Origin: Caproicibacterium sp. BJN0003
Lineage (GTDB): Bacteria; Bacillota; Clostridia; Oscillospirales; Acutalibacteraceae
Direction of reading: 5' to 3'
Length of the DNA: 64,000 nucleotides
Assembly (NCBI RefSeq): GCF_026314295.1
Contig: NZ_CP111108.1
Location: 930,001 to 994,000, forward strand
Part shown: positions 18,104-25,571 of the stretch, piece after piece
Position numbering within the stretch: the stretch's first letter is position 1
Layout of the letters: every line of letters starts with the position of its first letter
The notes under the pieces: generated by a model
Told to the model about the DNA's origin: nothing
Database searches by the model: none
What the model saw: only the letters and a program-made list of their open reading frames with translations
Made by a program: the position numbers and the translations under genes

Positions 18104-18673
18104 AAGGCCTTTTAATTTTGACATAAATTCATCTCTCAATATGGAGTAATATAATCGATCGATATATTTTCCATCTTGATAAAAGAAGTCACGCAATGTT
18201 CCTTCGTAAGTAAATCCGCATTTTTCAATCACTTTGCGGGATGGAAGATTGATGGATTTATGGCATATTTGGACTTTATGTAAATTTATTTTATCGAAGC
18301 CATATTGAATGACAGCCTTTGTTGCTTCTGTCGCAAATCCCTTTCTTTGAAAAAGGCTTCCGATGCAATATTCGATTTCTGCAAAATGGTTATTGTTGTC
18401 TACTAGAAAGTAAGCAATTTGGCCGATACATTCATCGGTCTTTTTTAAAGTAATTGCCCATCTGTAAAAATCGTTTTTTTCATAAGAATGGATGTATTTA
18501 TCAAGGAGTTCTTTTACTTCTTGTTTTGTGCGGTAAACTGGTTCAGAATACAATGATTGAATTTTAGGGTCGCTGATCCAATATTTTAGCATGTCGTCGT
18601 CATCGGTATAGCGGAATCTTCTTAAAATCAATCTTTCTGTTTCGATTTCCATAGTACCAATATTTGTTAACAT
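18098..18673 (-). CDS. GNAT family N-acetyltransferase (RimJ/RimL type)
   Basis: Acetyl-CoA-dependent transfer to an amino group; the substrate is unknown. The fold is visible: ETERLILRRFRYTDDDDMLKYW at the start, CIGQIAYFLVDNNNHFAEIEYCIGSLFQRKGFATEATKAVIQYGF with the acetyl-CoA loop (Q/R-x-x-G-x-A/G motif QRKGFA), and NLPSRKVIEKCGFTYEGTLRDFFYQDGKYIDRLYYSIL. Length of 191 is typical. The ATG at 18673 has AGAAAGGG upstream; a second ATG at codon 8 (MEIETERLIL) is possible. It has its own promoter about 150 bases upstream. Confidence 0.9.
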   Translation of the reverse strand: MLTNIGTMEIETERLILRRFRYTDDDDMLKYWISDPKIQSLYSEPVYRTKQEVKELLDKYIHSYEKNDFYRWAITLKKTDECIGQIAYFLVDNNNHFAEIEYCIGSLFQRKGFATEATKAVIQYGFDKINLHKVQICHKSINLPSRKVIEKCGFTYEGTLRDFFYQDGKYIDRLYYSILRDEFMSKLKGLK

Positions 18674-18827
18674 GATTTTTAACCCTTTCTGCTATCAAAA
18701 GCTGTTCAATTTCAACAAAGAACACTTCAATTCCTATTTTGTGATCTCTTGGTTTTTAACCAATATAACTTTTAATAGTGACTAAAAGAATAACCCAGAA
18801 TTGAAACAAAAGTACTCTAATATATAA

Positions 18828-18856
18828 AGAATATAACGGATGTAAAAGGTTGTCAA
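18828..18856 (-). promoter_or_regulatory. Sigma-A promoter of the GNAT gene
   Basis: On the minus strand: TTGACA (18856-18851), 17-base spacer, TATTCT (18833-18828). The leader to the ATG at 18673 would be about 148 bases and contains a TTGGTT-AAA-AACCAA hairpin (near 18744-18765); I see no known riboswitch in it. Confidence 0.6.
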
Positions 18857-18878
18857 TTTCTGCAGAAAATATTATAGC

Positions 18879-18907
18879 TTTACAAATATTTCGTAAGCGT
18901 TTATACT
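18879..18907 (+). promoter_or_regulatory. Sigma-A promoter of the M24 peptidase gene
   Basis: TTTACA (18879-18884), 17-base spacer, TATACT (18902-18907). It lies back to back with the divergent GNAT promoter. Confidence 0.6.
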
Positions 18908-18941
18908 AAATTGGAAAATCTATTTGGGAGAAGGGTTCAAT

Positions 18942-20024
18942 GTGGTAATGATCAATGAGGGACGGCTCAAAAATGTTTTACATAATATGGAACAGGAAGG
19001 CTTGTCTCAGATTTTGGTGACTTCTACCTCTTCAGTTTATTATTTGACCGGTTTATGGGTAGAACCATTTGAACGGATGTTGGCGCTCTATATTGACAAA
19101 GATGGAAAATGTGTGCTGTTTGGGAATGACCTTTTTGGTTTTACACCAGGAGGAAATGCACAGCTTTTCACACATAATGATATTGATGATCCGGTGAGGG
19201 ATGTTGTTAAGGTAGTTAAGGGCGGAACACTGGGGATTGATAAGGAATGGCCAAGCCGTTTTCTGATCAGTCTTTTAAAGCAGCGCCCTGATATCAAGCC
19301 GGTTGTAGGCAGTGCACCGGTAGATTTTGCGAGAATGCGCAAAGACCAGAAAGAGATCGATGCTCTGCGCAGATCCTCTCAAATTAATGATGCTGTGATG
19401 GAAGCTTCGCTTGCGGCAATTAAAGAGGGTGCTCGTGAGCAGGAACTTGAAAGTATTGTGGAAAAGAATTTTGCAGAGCGAGGAGCAGATCGTTCCCCGG
19501 AGGGACAGTTGGTCTGTTTTGGTGCAAATTGTGCGGATCCGCATCATGCTTCCAATGAGACCGTGATCAAGAGCGGAGATTCCGTTATTTTCGATATCTT
19601 TATTCCAATTAAGCGCTATTGGTGCGATATGACTCGTACTGTTTTCTTTAAAGAGGCAGATGAAGAGCATCGCAAGGTTTATGAGATCGTCCGGAAGGCA
19701 AACGAAAAGGCCGAATCAGTGATTCGACCTGGAGTGCCAATGTGCGAATTTGATTTAACGGCCCGAAAAGTAATTGAAGATGCTGGATACGGCCCGTATT
19801 TTAATCATCGTTTGGGTCATGGCTTGGGAATTGACTGCCATGAGCCGCCGGATAATTCCAGCGTCTGCAAAGTAATTGCAGAACCCGGTATGGTCTTTAG
19901 TGTAGAACCAGGGATCTATTTAAAAGATCGTCTTGGCGTACGGATTGAAGATTTAGTGTTGGTCACCAAAACCGGATGTGAAGTTTTGAATCATTATACA
20001 AAAGAGCTCCAGATTATTAAATAG
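18942..20024 (+). CDS. M24 family Xaa-Pro aminopeptidase-like protein
   Basis: A creatinase-fold dipeptidase/aminopeptidase that removes residues next to proline. The N-terminal domain (to about residue 120) precedes the pita-bread catalytic domain. The five metal ligands appear in order: DIFIPI and CDMTRTVFF (two Asp), GHGLGIDCHEPP (His), SVEPGIYL (Glu) and RIEDLVLVT (Glu). TTG 18924, GTG 18942 and ATG 18948 are possible starts; the GTG and ATG follow GGGAGAAGGG at usable distance. The stop overlaps the end of spmB by 8 bases on the other strand. Confidence 0.9.
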   Translation: MVMINEGRLKNVLHNMEQEGLSQILVTSTSSVYYLTGLWVEPFERMLALYIDKDGKCVLFGNDLFGFTPGGNAQLFTHNDIDDPVRDVVKVVKGGTLGIDKEWPSRFLISLLKQRPDIKPVVGSAPVDFARMRKDQKEIDALRRSSQINDAVMEASLAAIKEGAREQELESIVEKNFAERGADRSPEGQLVCFGANCADPHHASNETVIKSGDSVIFDIFIPIKRYWCDMTRTVFFKEADEEHRKVYEIVRKANEKAESVIRPGVPMCEFDLTARKVIEDAGYGPYFNHRLGHGLGIDCHEPPDNSSVCKVIAEPGMVFSVEPGIYLKDRLGVRIEDLVLVTKTGCEVLNHYTKELQIIK

Positions 20025-20547
20025 AGCCATTAAAAATAAACCGGATTGCAAGTCCGGCGATTAAGCATGCGGTTAGGTCTCCCATTAGGGCGGCCGGAAT
20101 GGTATGCTTTGTTTTTTTGATGCCTACTGCACCAAAATAGACAGATACGCAGTAAAAAGCAGTTTCGGTGCTGCAGGCTAATACGGAGGCAACTCTGCCG
20201 GAAAAAGAATCCGGTCCCTGTTGCTTTAGAATTTGTGTGAAGATTGCAGTGGAGCCGCTGCCGGAAATTGGCTTCATAAGAATCAGCGGCGTGACGGATT
20301 CAGGAATCCCTAAGAACTGTGTTACCGGCTTTAATGCCCCGGAGAGTAGATCAAGTGCCCCGGAGGCTTTGAACATTGTTACAGCTGCCATCAGGCCAAC
20401 CAGAGTGGGCAGAATTGTAAAAGAAGTTTTCAGTCCTTCTTTAGCTCCTTCTGTAAAAGTATCGAAAATCGGGACTTTCCGAAAAATTCCAAAAAGCAGC
20501 AGCAGCAGGATGGTGATGGGGAGTGCCCATGAACCAAGTTTATCCAC
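20017..20547 (-). CDS. spmB: Spore maturation protein B
   Basis: An integral membrane protein with a nucleoside-recognition (gate) domain, needed with SpmA for spore core dehydration. Hydrophobic helices and LPTLVGLMAAVTMFKASGAL, LKPISGSGSTAIF-like (LMKPISGSGSTAIF) and SVLACSTETAFYCVSVYFGAVGIKKTKHT are family traits. The frame extends upstream to 20652, but the GTG at 20547 behind AAAGGCGG gives 176 residues, matching known SpmB. It overlaps the end of spmA by 8 bases. Confidence 0.93.
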   Translation of the reverse strand: MDKLGSWALPITILLLLLFGIFRKVPIFDTFTEGAKEGLKTSFTILPTLVGLMAAVTMFKASGALDLLSGALKPVTQFLGIPESVTPLILMKPISGSGSTAIFTQILKQQGPDSFSGRVASVLACSTETAFYCVSVYFGAVGIKKTKHTIPAALMGDLTACLIAGLAIRFIFNGSI

Positions 20548-21127
20548 GGACTTTCCGCCTTTCAAAGAGCTTTGCAGATAAAACGGCGACCAACAAAGCG
20601 CAGATCGAGGTAATCCATACCGCAGGCAGCAAATCAAATGGATTTTGGGCACCGTATTTTGCGCGAATCGTTGCCATATAGGTTGGAATCAGCTGAAGGG
20701 AAGCGGTGTTTAACACCACGAAAAGAACCATCGAGCGGTTTGCTTCGTCTCCGCAATGTGGGTCACATTTTTTCAGTTCTTTCATTGCCGAAATTCCCAG
20801 AGGCGTTGCAGCGTTTCCGAGCCCCAGAAAATTTGCCGTTAAATTCATGCAAATTGCGCCAGCAGCACGGGAACCTGGTTTGAGATCGGGGAAGAGGTGC
20901 TTTAAAATTGGATGCAGAACTTTTGCGAGGAGCTGTGTTAAACCGCCTTTTTCGGCGATATGCATCATACCGGTCCAAAAGCACATCATCCCCATGGTAG
21001 CAAAACAAAGCTCTACAGCACTTTGTGCGCCGGAGAGAACAGCATTTGCCAGTTCTTCTGTTCTGCCGGTTAAACAGGCACATAAAATACTGACGAATAA
21101 AAGTCCGGTCCAGATCCAATTCAGCAT
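20540..21127 (-). CDS. spmA: Spore maturation protein A
   Basis: Partner of SpmB in spore core dehydration; several membrane helices with a gate domain. MLNWIWTGLLFVSILCA at the N-terminus, FATMGMMCFWTGMMHIAEKGGLTQLLAK, AICMNLTANFLGLGNAATPLGISAMKEL and VLNTASLQLIPTYMATIRAKYGA are characteristic. A GTG at 21136 also opens the frame, but ATG 21127 with AAAGGGG 8 bases upstream fits better. First gene of spmAB. A sporulation (sigma-E) promoter is expected, but I could not identify one with confidence. Confidence 0.94.
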   Translation of the reverse strand: MLNWIWTGLLFVSILCACLTGRTEELANAVLSGAQSAVELCFATMGMMCFWTGMMHIAEKGGLTQLLAKVLHPILKHLFPDLKPGSRAAGAICMNLTANFLGLGNAATPLGISAMKELKKCDPHCGDEANRSMVLFVVLNTASLQLIPTYMATIRAKYGAQNPFDLLPAVWITSICALLVAVLSAKLFERRKVRG

Positions 21128-21207
21128 CGTTTTCACCCCTTTAGATAAAAAATATGAATATAAATATGAATAAATTTTGAATTTTTAATTCCCAAAACGA
21201 TTAAACA

Positions 21208-21236
21208 TTGACTTATTATGGAAAATGTATTACAAT
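21208..21236 (+). promoter_or_regulatory. Sigma-A promoter of the AbrB-type regulator gene
   Basis: TTGACT (21208-21213), 17-base spacer, TACAAT (21231-21236). Start near 21243 gives a leader of about 40 bases. Confidence 0.7.
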
Positions 21237-21282
21237 GGTGACGAATTATGGGAGCATATTATTATCAGGAAGGATGAGCAAA

Positions 21283-21543
21283 ATGAAATCTACCGGTATC
21301 ATGCGCAAAGTGGATGAATTAGGCCGTATTGTGTTGCCGAAAGAACTGCGTAATGCATTGGATATCAAGGAAAAAGATCCATTGGAGATTTTTGTCGGAG
21401 ACAGAGGCGAAATCATTCTCCGCAAATATCAGCCAGCATGCATTTTCTGCAACAGTATGGAAAACATTCGTACATTTAAGGGGCACAATGTATGTCGTGA
21501 TTGCATGCAGAAAATGTCTAAGTATATGAATGAGGATGACTAA
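21283..21543 (+). CDS. AbrB/SpoVT-type transition-state regulator with a CxxC tail
   Basis: A swapped-hairpin DNA-binding protein related to AbrB, which represses post-exponential and sporulation genes. The N-terminal 50 residues (MKSTGIMRKVDELGRIVLP, DPLEIFVGDRGEIILRKY) are very close to AbrB. The C-terminal part differs from Bacillus AbrB: CIFCNSMENIRTFKGHNVCRDC carries two CxxC pairs, which could bind zinc. ATG 21283 is preferred over ATG 21274 because CAGGAAGG lies about 9 bases before it; this gives 86 residues. It is monocistronic, with promoter and terminator. Confidence 0.9.
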   Translation: MKSTGIMRKVDELGRIVLPKELRNALDIKEKDPLEIFVGDRGEIILRKYQPACIFCNSMENIRTFKGHNVCRDCMQKMSKYMNEDD

Positions 21544-21582
21544 TTCCAATTGCTTTTTAAAGAAATTTGATTGAAGCAAAAT

Positions 21583-21625
21583 AAAGAGCAGCTTACAGGA
21601 AAAGCCTGTAAGCTGCTCTTTTTAT
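21583..21625. terminator. Bidirectional terminator between the abrB-type gene and fprA
   Basis: AAAGAGCAGCTTACAGG (21583-21599) pairs with CCTGTAAGCTGCTCTTT (21605-21621) over 17 bp, loop AAAAG, and a T-run follows. The flanking genes converge on it. Confidence 0.9.
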
Positions 21626-21658
21626 CTCGAATAAAACTTTAAAATGCTTTTAGGGGAA

Positions 21659-22879
21659 TTAATTTGTTTCTTTCATAGAATCAAGAATGGAATCCACGAG
21701 AGCATCAAGTTCAATTTCTTTATCCTCATGCAGAGAAGAAGCCATTGTGACACGTTCGTTGAGCACTGTCATATCTTTCATCTCTTCATTGAGAAATTTT
21801 TGCATCAAATCACCGGATTTACAAGCCCAAGAACCATTCTCAATAATGGCAACCGTGCGCTTTTGGACATTCAGCGCTTTCATATCCATCAGATAATTGT
21901 GCATGGCAGGATAAATCCCGAGATTGTAAGTAACAGAAGCTAAGACAATATGGCTGTATTTGAAGGATTCTGCAATCAGCTGAGAAACATTTGTGGAAGA
22001 GACATCATACATGGCGATGTTGGTCATGCCTTTTTCACATAGTTTTGCGGCTAGTGCTTCGGCAACGGATTCGGTGTTTCCATACATGGAAGCATAAACA
22101 ATCAAAGCGCCCTTGACCTCTGGCTCATATCGACTCCAAGTATCATATTTTTTAATAAAATACATCAGATCTTTGCGCCAAACTGGACCATGCAGTGGGC
22201 AAATATACTTGATCTGATCGAGAATTCCGCCGGCCTTTTTTAAAAGCAGCTGAATATGTGGACCGTATTTTCCAACAATATTGGTTAAATAACGGCGGGC
22301 GTCATCCAACCAGTCGCGGTCAAAATCAACTTCATCTGCAAAAAGCTTTCCATCCAGTGCGCCGAAGGTGCCAAAAGCATCTGCGGAGAATAATGCACCA
22401 TTTGTAGTATCAAATGTGACCATAACTTCCGGCCAGTGAACCATAGGGGCAAATACAAAGGTAACAGTATGCTTGCCGAAGCTAAAAGTATCTCCCTCTT
22501 TTACTTCTACGATTTGATGTGAATCAATTTGAAATCCAAACTGGCGCATAAGCATAAATGCTTTTTCATTGCTGATCAGTGTTACATTTGGCCAACGCAG
22601 CAGAATTTCATTAATGGAAGCGGCGTGATCCGGTTCCAGATGGTTGATCACAAGATAGTCGAGCGGCCGTCCGGCAAGTACATGCTGCGTGTTTTCCAAT
22701 AATTGACGGCAGTAAGACCAGTCGACCGTATCGAACATCACGGTTTTTTCATCCAGCAAAAGATATGAATTATAAGTAACTCCTCTTGGAATTGGATATG
22801 CGTTTTCGAAAAGAGCAAGGCGGTGATCGTTTGCTCCTACCCAGTATAAATCTTCCGTTACATTTCTAACGCAATACAT
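21659..22879 (-). CDS. Flavodiiron protein (A-type flavoprotein, FprA)
   Basis: Reduces O2 to water or NO to N2O in anaerobes with electrons from rubredoxin. The N-terminal metallo-beta-lactamase domain holds the diiron ligands: H80-x-E82-x-D84-H85 in HLEPDH, then MVHWPE, SADAFG and CPLHGPVW. The flavodoxin domain from about residue 255 has the FMN loop YASMYGNTESVA and the second loop ENGSWACKSG. Length of 406 is the basic two-domain form without its own rubredoxin. GGGAGG precedes ATG 22879. It lies 20 bases after the acyl-CoA dehydrogenase/rubredoxin fusion, which can supply the missing rubredoxin. Confidence 0.95.
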   Translation of the reverse strand: MYCVRNVTEDLYWVGANDHRLALFENAYPIPRGVTYNSYLLLDEKTVMFDTVDWSYCRQLLENTQHVLAGRPLDYLVINHLEPDHAASINEILLRWPNVTLISNEKAFMLMRQFGFQIDSHQIVEVKEGDTFSFGKHTVTFVFAPMVHWPEVMVTFDTTNGALFSADAFGTFGALDGKLFADEVDFDRDWLDDARRYLTNIVGKYGPHIQLLLKKAGGILDQIKYICPLHGPVWRKDLMYFIKKYDTWSRYEPEVKGALIVYASMYGNTESVAEALAAKLCEKGMTNIAMYDVSSTNVSQLIAESFKYSHIVLASVTYNLGIYPAMHNYLMDMKALNVQKRTVAIIENGSWACKSGDLMQKFLNEEMKDMTVLNERVTMASSLHEDKEIELDALVDSILDSMKETN

Positions 22880-22899
22880 GAAATTTCCTCCCTTCGATT

Positions 22900-24810
22900 T
22901 TATGCTTCAATAAACTGATCTTTTGGCTCGGCGCACTCGGGGCAGACCCAATCCACAGGTAAATCCTTAAACTGGGTACCAACTGCGATTTCGCTGTCTG
23001 GATCGCCTAATTCCGGTACGTACTCATAGCCGCAGCCATTGCATATGTAACGGGGACCGATTGGTTCCGGCTTTGGCATTTGTGGGCGTTTCATTTTTAC
23101 CATGGGCGGAGCTGGTTTCTTTTCCTCGGTACCGAGTGCTTCAGTAAGGAGGGGCAGAATTTCATTGACATCGCCGACAATTCCGTAATCACAATTCTTA
23201 AAGATCGGGGCGTTGCCGTTTTTATTGATTGCTACAATAATGGAAGCGTTTTTAATTCCTTTGAGGTGCTGAGTTGCACCAGAGATTCCACATGCGATAT
23301 ATAGATTTCCGGTAAATTTTTGGCCGGACATTCCAACGTAACGATTGATTGGAATGTACTTGAGCGTTTCAGCGACCGGACGGGAAGAGCCAACGGCTGC
23401 GCCTGCTGCTTTGGCCAGATTTTCGATCAGCTTCATGTTCTTTTTATCGCCGATGCCTTTTCCTGCAGAAACAACACGCTCGGCTTTCGCGATAGGAGTA
23501 TCGATCGGGATGCCGACCGTAAAGTCGAACCCATCTTTTTTTAAGGCTTCCACTAGGGAATTCACTTGATCTTTTGCATTCCCGTCACGGAACATCATCT
23601 TTTTGCGGATTCCGGTGATAGGAGTGGGCTTTTTGGTACGGTGACCGGTTTCGCCGGACTGCTTCGGGGGCTTGCCTAGAATATGGGACGCGATAACGAC
23701 GCGCTGAATTTCGTTGGTGCCCTCGTAAATGGTAGTGATCTTAGCATCCCGGTACATACGCTCAACTTCCATTCCTTTGAGGTATCCGGTACCGCCAAAG
23801 ATTTGAAGTGCATCATTTGTAACTTCGAGCGCAATATCAGAAGCATATTGCTTTGCCATGGCGGATTCCATTCCATACGGTTCGTGATTCTCTTTCATTT
23901 CTGCTGCGGAGTAAACGAGAAAACGTGCACAACGCAGTTTCGTTGCCATATCGGCAATTTTAAAAGAAATTCCTTGCTGAAAAGCGATAGGCTTTCCAAA
24001 CTGTACACGCTCTTTTGCGTAATCCACCGCTTGATCAAATGCTCCTTGTGCGATGCCAAGGGCCTGTGAAGCGATACCAATGCGGCCGCCGTCGAGTGTG
24101 GACATTGCGATTTTAAAGCCTTGACCTTCTTTTCCGAGCAGATTTTCTTTCGGCACTTTCACGTCGTTGAAAATCAGCTCAGCAGTAGAGGAAGAGCGAA
24201 TGCCCATTTTGTCGTAATGGTCGCCGAATTCAAATCCTTTCCAACCTTTTTCTACAATGAAAGCAGAAATACCGTGAGTTCCGATATCGGGAGTAGTAAT
24301 CGCGAACACAACATAGGTATCTGCTAGTGGAGCATTGGTGATGAAGATTTTGCCGCCGTTGAGTAAATAATAATCGCCTTTATCTACAGCAGTGGTTTCT
24401 GTTCCTCCGGCATCGGAACCTGCATTCGGTTCCGTTAAACCAAAAGCACCAAGCTTTTCACCTTTGCATAGCGGAATTAAGTACTTTTTCTTTTGTGCTT
24501 CATTTCCATAAGCGTAAATCGGCCATGTGCCAAGAGAAGTGTGAGCCGATAGGATAACGCCTGTGCCGCCGTCAACACGCGCAAGCTCTTCTACCGCAAT
24601 GGCATAGCTGATAACATCGAGCCCCATGCCGCCCCATTCTTTTGGATAAGGAATTCCCATCAATCCCATTTTTCCAAGCTCGGTTACTGCTTCCGTTGGA
24701 AACTCATTTTCTTTGTCTAATAAAAAGGTTAAAGGCTTCACTTTTTCTTCTGCGAACGCCCGAACTTTTGCTCGGAGTTCCTCATGCTGCTGTGTGGTTT
24801 TGAATAACAT
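22900..24810 (-). CDS. Acyl-CoA dehydrogenase / ETF-alpha FAD domain / rubredoxin fusion
   Basis: A three-part redox protein. Residues 1-385 form a full acyl-CoA dehydrogenase with [14 protein letters not shown] (FAD contact), [18 protein letters not shown] and [10 protein letters not shown] with the catalytic base Glu about 363. Residues 395-560 are the FAD-binding C-terminal domain of ETF alpha: [44 protein letters not shown] and [21 protein letters not shown]. Residues 588-636 are a rubredoxin: [18 protein letters not shown] and [13 protein letters not shown] give the four Fe cysteines (Ala replaces the usual Gly after CPEC). The ETF-alpha N-terminal domain and ETF-beta are absent. The frame opens at 24837, but ATG 24810 behind AAAGGAGG is better. 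I infer electron transfer from acyl-CoA through FAD, FAD and Fe to the flavodiiron protein next door; direction and substrate are unproven. Confidence 0.93.
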   Translation of the reverse strand: MLFKTTQQHEELRAKVRAFAEEKVKPLTFLLDKENEFPTEAVTELGKMGLMGIPYPKEWGGMGLDVISYAIAVEELARVDGGTGVILSAHTSLGTWPIYAYGNEAQKKKYLIPLCKGEKLGAFGLTEPNAGSDAGGTETTAVDKGDYYLLNGGKIFITNAPLADTYVVFAITTPDIGTHGISAFIVEKGWKGFEFGDHYDKMGIRSSSTAELIFNDVKVPKENLLGKEGQGFKIAMSTLDGGRIGIASQALGIAQGAFDQAVDYAKERVQFGKPIAFQQGISFKIADMATKLRCARFLVYSAAEMKENHEPYGMESAMAKQYASDIALEVTNDALQIFGGTGYLKGMEVERMYRDAKITTIYEGTNEIQRVVIASHILGKPPKQSGETGHRTKKPTPITGIRKKMMFRDGNAKDQVNSLVEALKKDGFDFTVGIPIDTPIAKAERVVSAGKGIGDKKNMKLIENLAKAAGAAVGSSRPVAETLKYIPINRYVGMSGQKFTGNLYIACGISGATQHLKGIKNASIIVAINKNGNAPIFKNCDYGIVGDVNEILPLLTEALGTEEKKPAPPMVKMKRPQMPKPEPIGPRYICNGCGYEYVPELGDPDSEIAVGTQFKDLPVDWVCPECAEPKDQFIEA

Positions 24811-24882
24811 ACCGTTTCCTCCTTTTGCAAATTCCAAATTTTGTCCTTGGGATTCCGTGATCCGAAGTAAGGGAGAGGATGC

Positions 24883-25293
24883 TTAGTTACCGAATAAAAC
24901 AGTCTGGAGTGTATGAGACTTTAGTTCTTGATCCAGCGTTTTCTGAATTTTTAAGAGCTGAATGTGTGCATGACATATCTGATCATCATGGGATTCCTGC
25001 CATGAGCAATGCTGGCCGGGCTTGGTACAGGCAGTTAAAAACGCAGATTGCTCCATGGCATTGATCAGCTGGTATAGAGTAATACTGTTGAGATCAGAAG
25101 TTAAAGCACATCCGCCTCCGGTTCCACGCGCAATTTCAACAAATCCCGCCTTTTGAAGTTTCTTCAGAATTTTATAGGCAAAATTCTGTGGGATCTGTTC
25201 ATTTGTAGACAACTCCGTAGTGGTTAGTCGGTCACTTTTTGCTAATGCACGCAAAATTCGCAGAGCATAGTCTGTTTCTTTTGTAATCAGCAA
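24883..25293 (-). CDS. Rrf2 family transcriptional regulator, probably Fe-S sensing
   Basis: A winged-helix repressor of the IscR/NsrR/RirA family. MLITKETDYALRILRALA, QIPQNFAYKILKKLQKAGFVEIARGTGGGCAL (recognition helix and wing) and the long dimer helix are typical. Cys89, Cys96 and Cys107 (with His108 and His110) lie where the cluster ligands of IscR and NsrR sit, but with wider spacing (x6, x10), so cluster binding is an inference. ATG 25314 opens the frame, yet AGGAGGTG lies inside it, 6 bases before TTG 25293, which gives the normal N-terminus and 136 residues. First gene of a unit with the acyl-CoA dehydrogenase fusion (73-base gap) and fprA. Confidence 0.9.
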   Translation of the reverse strand: MLITKETDYALRILRALAKSDRLTTTELSTNEQIPQNFAYKILKKLQKAGFVEIARGTGGGCALTSDLNSITLYQLINAMEQSAFLTACTKPGQHCSWQESHDDQICHAHIQLLKIQKTLDQELKSHTLQTVLFGN

Positions 25294-25320
25294 ACTTTCA
25301 CACCTCCTCTTCATATTTGC

Positions 25321-25349
25321 ATTTTATCAAACTGGACATTTTTTGTCAA
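25321..25349 (-). promoter_or_regulatory. Strong sigma-A promoter of the rrf2-acd/etf/rd-fprA operon
   Basis: Minus strand: consensus TTGACA (25349-25344), 17-base spacer, TAAAAT (25326-25321). GACA-AAAAA-TGTC, a small inverted repeat, begins inside the -35 box, as expected if Rrf2 represses its own operon; that is inference. Confidence 0.8.
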
Positions 25350-25359
25350 GATTGAATTT

Positions 25360-25373
25360 TAGAAAAAATTCTA
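25360..25373. promoter_or_regulatory. Palindrome TAGAA-AAAA-TTCTA upstream of the rrf2 promoter
   Basis: A 14-base inverted repeat about 10 bases upstream of the rrf2 -35 box. It may be a regulator site. The region is A/T-rich, so chance is possible. Confidence 0.3.
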
Positions 25374-25381
25374 TTTTTGCA

Positions 25382-25404
25382 GATAATTTTTAAAAAAAAT
25401 TATC
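25382..25404. repeat. 10-bp perfect inverted repeat between rrf2 and uvrB
   Basis: GATAATTTTT (25382-25391) and AAAAATTATC (25395-25404) with a 3-base A loop. It lies in the divergent region rrf2/uvrB. It could be an operator or a bent-DNA element; A/T richness lowers confidence. Confidence 0.4.
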
Positions 25405-25470
25405 GATTAAAGACAAAGACTACAATAAAAATGAAATTGAAGTACTAAAAATTAACATGCCATATAAAGG

Positions 25471-25489
25471 AAAACAGCAGATCTGTTTT
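25471..25489. promoter_or_regulatory. AAAACAG-N5-CTGTTTT inverted repeat upstream of uvrB
   Basis: Seven-base perfect arms at 25471-25477 and 25483-25489, only 4 bases before the proposed uvrB -35 box. A regulator of the DNA-repair unit is plausible. It does not match the GAAC-N4-GTTC SOS box of Bacillus. Confidence 0.35.
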
Positions 25490-25493
25490 CATA

Positions 25494-25521
25494 TTTACAT
25501 ATTGAGGTTTTGTGGTACAAT
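25494..25521 (+). promoter_or_regulatory. Sigma-A promoter of uvrB
   Basis: TTTACA (25494-25499), 16-base spacer and TACAAT (25516-25521), with TG one base before the -10 (extended). Confidence 0.6.
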
Positions 25522-25571
25522 AATAGCATCAATCAGGATTTTTATAAAAGAAAAAGGTGGAGGTTATCGGA

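Noticed and set aside
21128-21282. Sigma-E promoter for spmAB
   Set aside because: Expected from biology, but the CATATT-like sequences in this AT-rich stretch do not give a convincing -10/-35 pair.
25471-25489. LexA/SOS box before uvrB
   Set aside because: AAAACAG-N5-CTGTTTT does not fit the Firmicutes GAAC-N4-GTTC box and is the reverse of the Escherichia coli CTG-N10-CAG layout.
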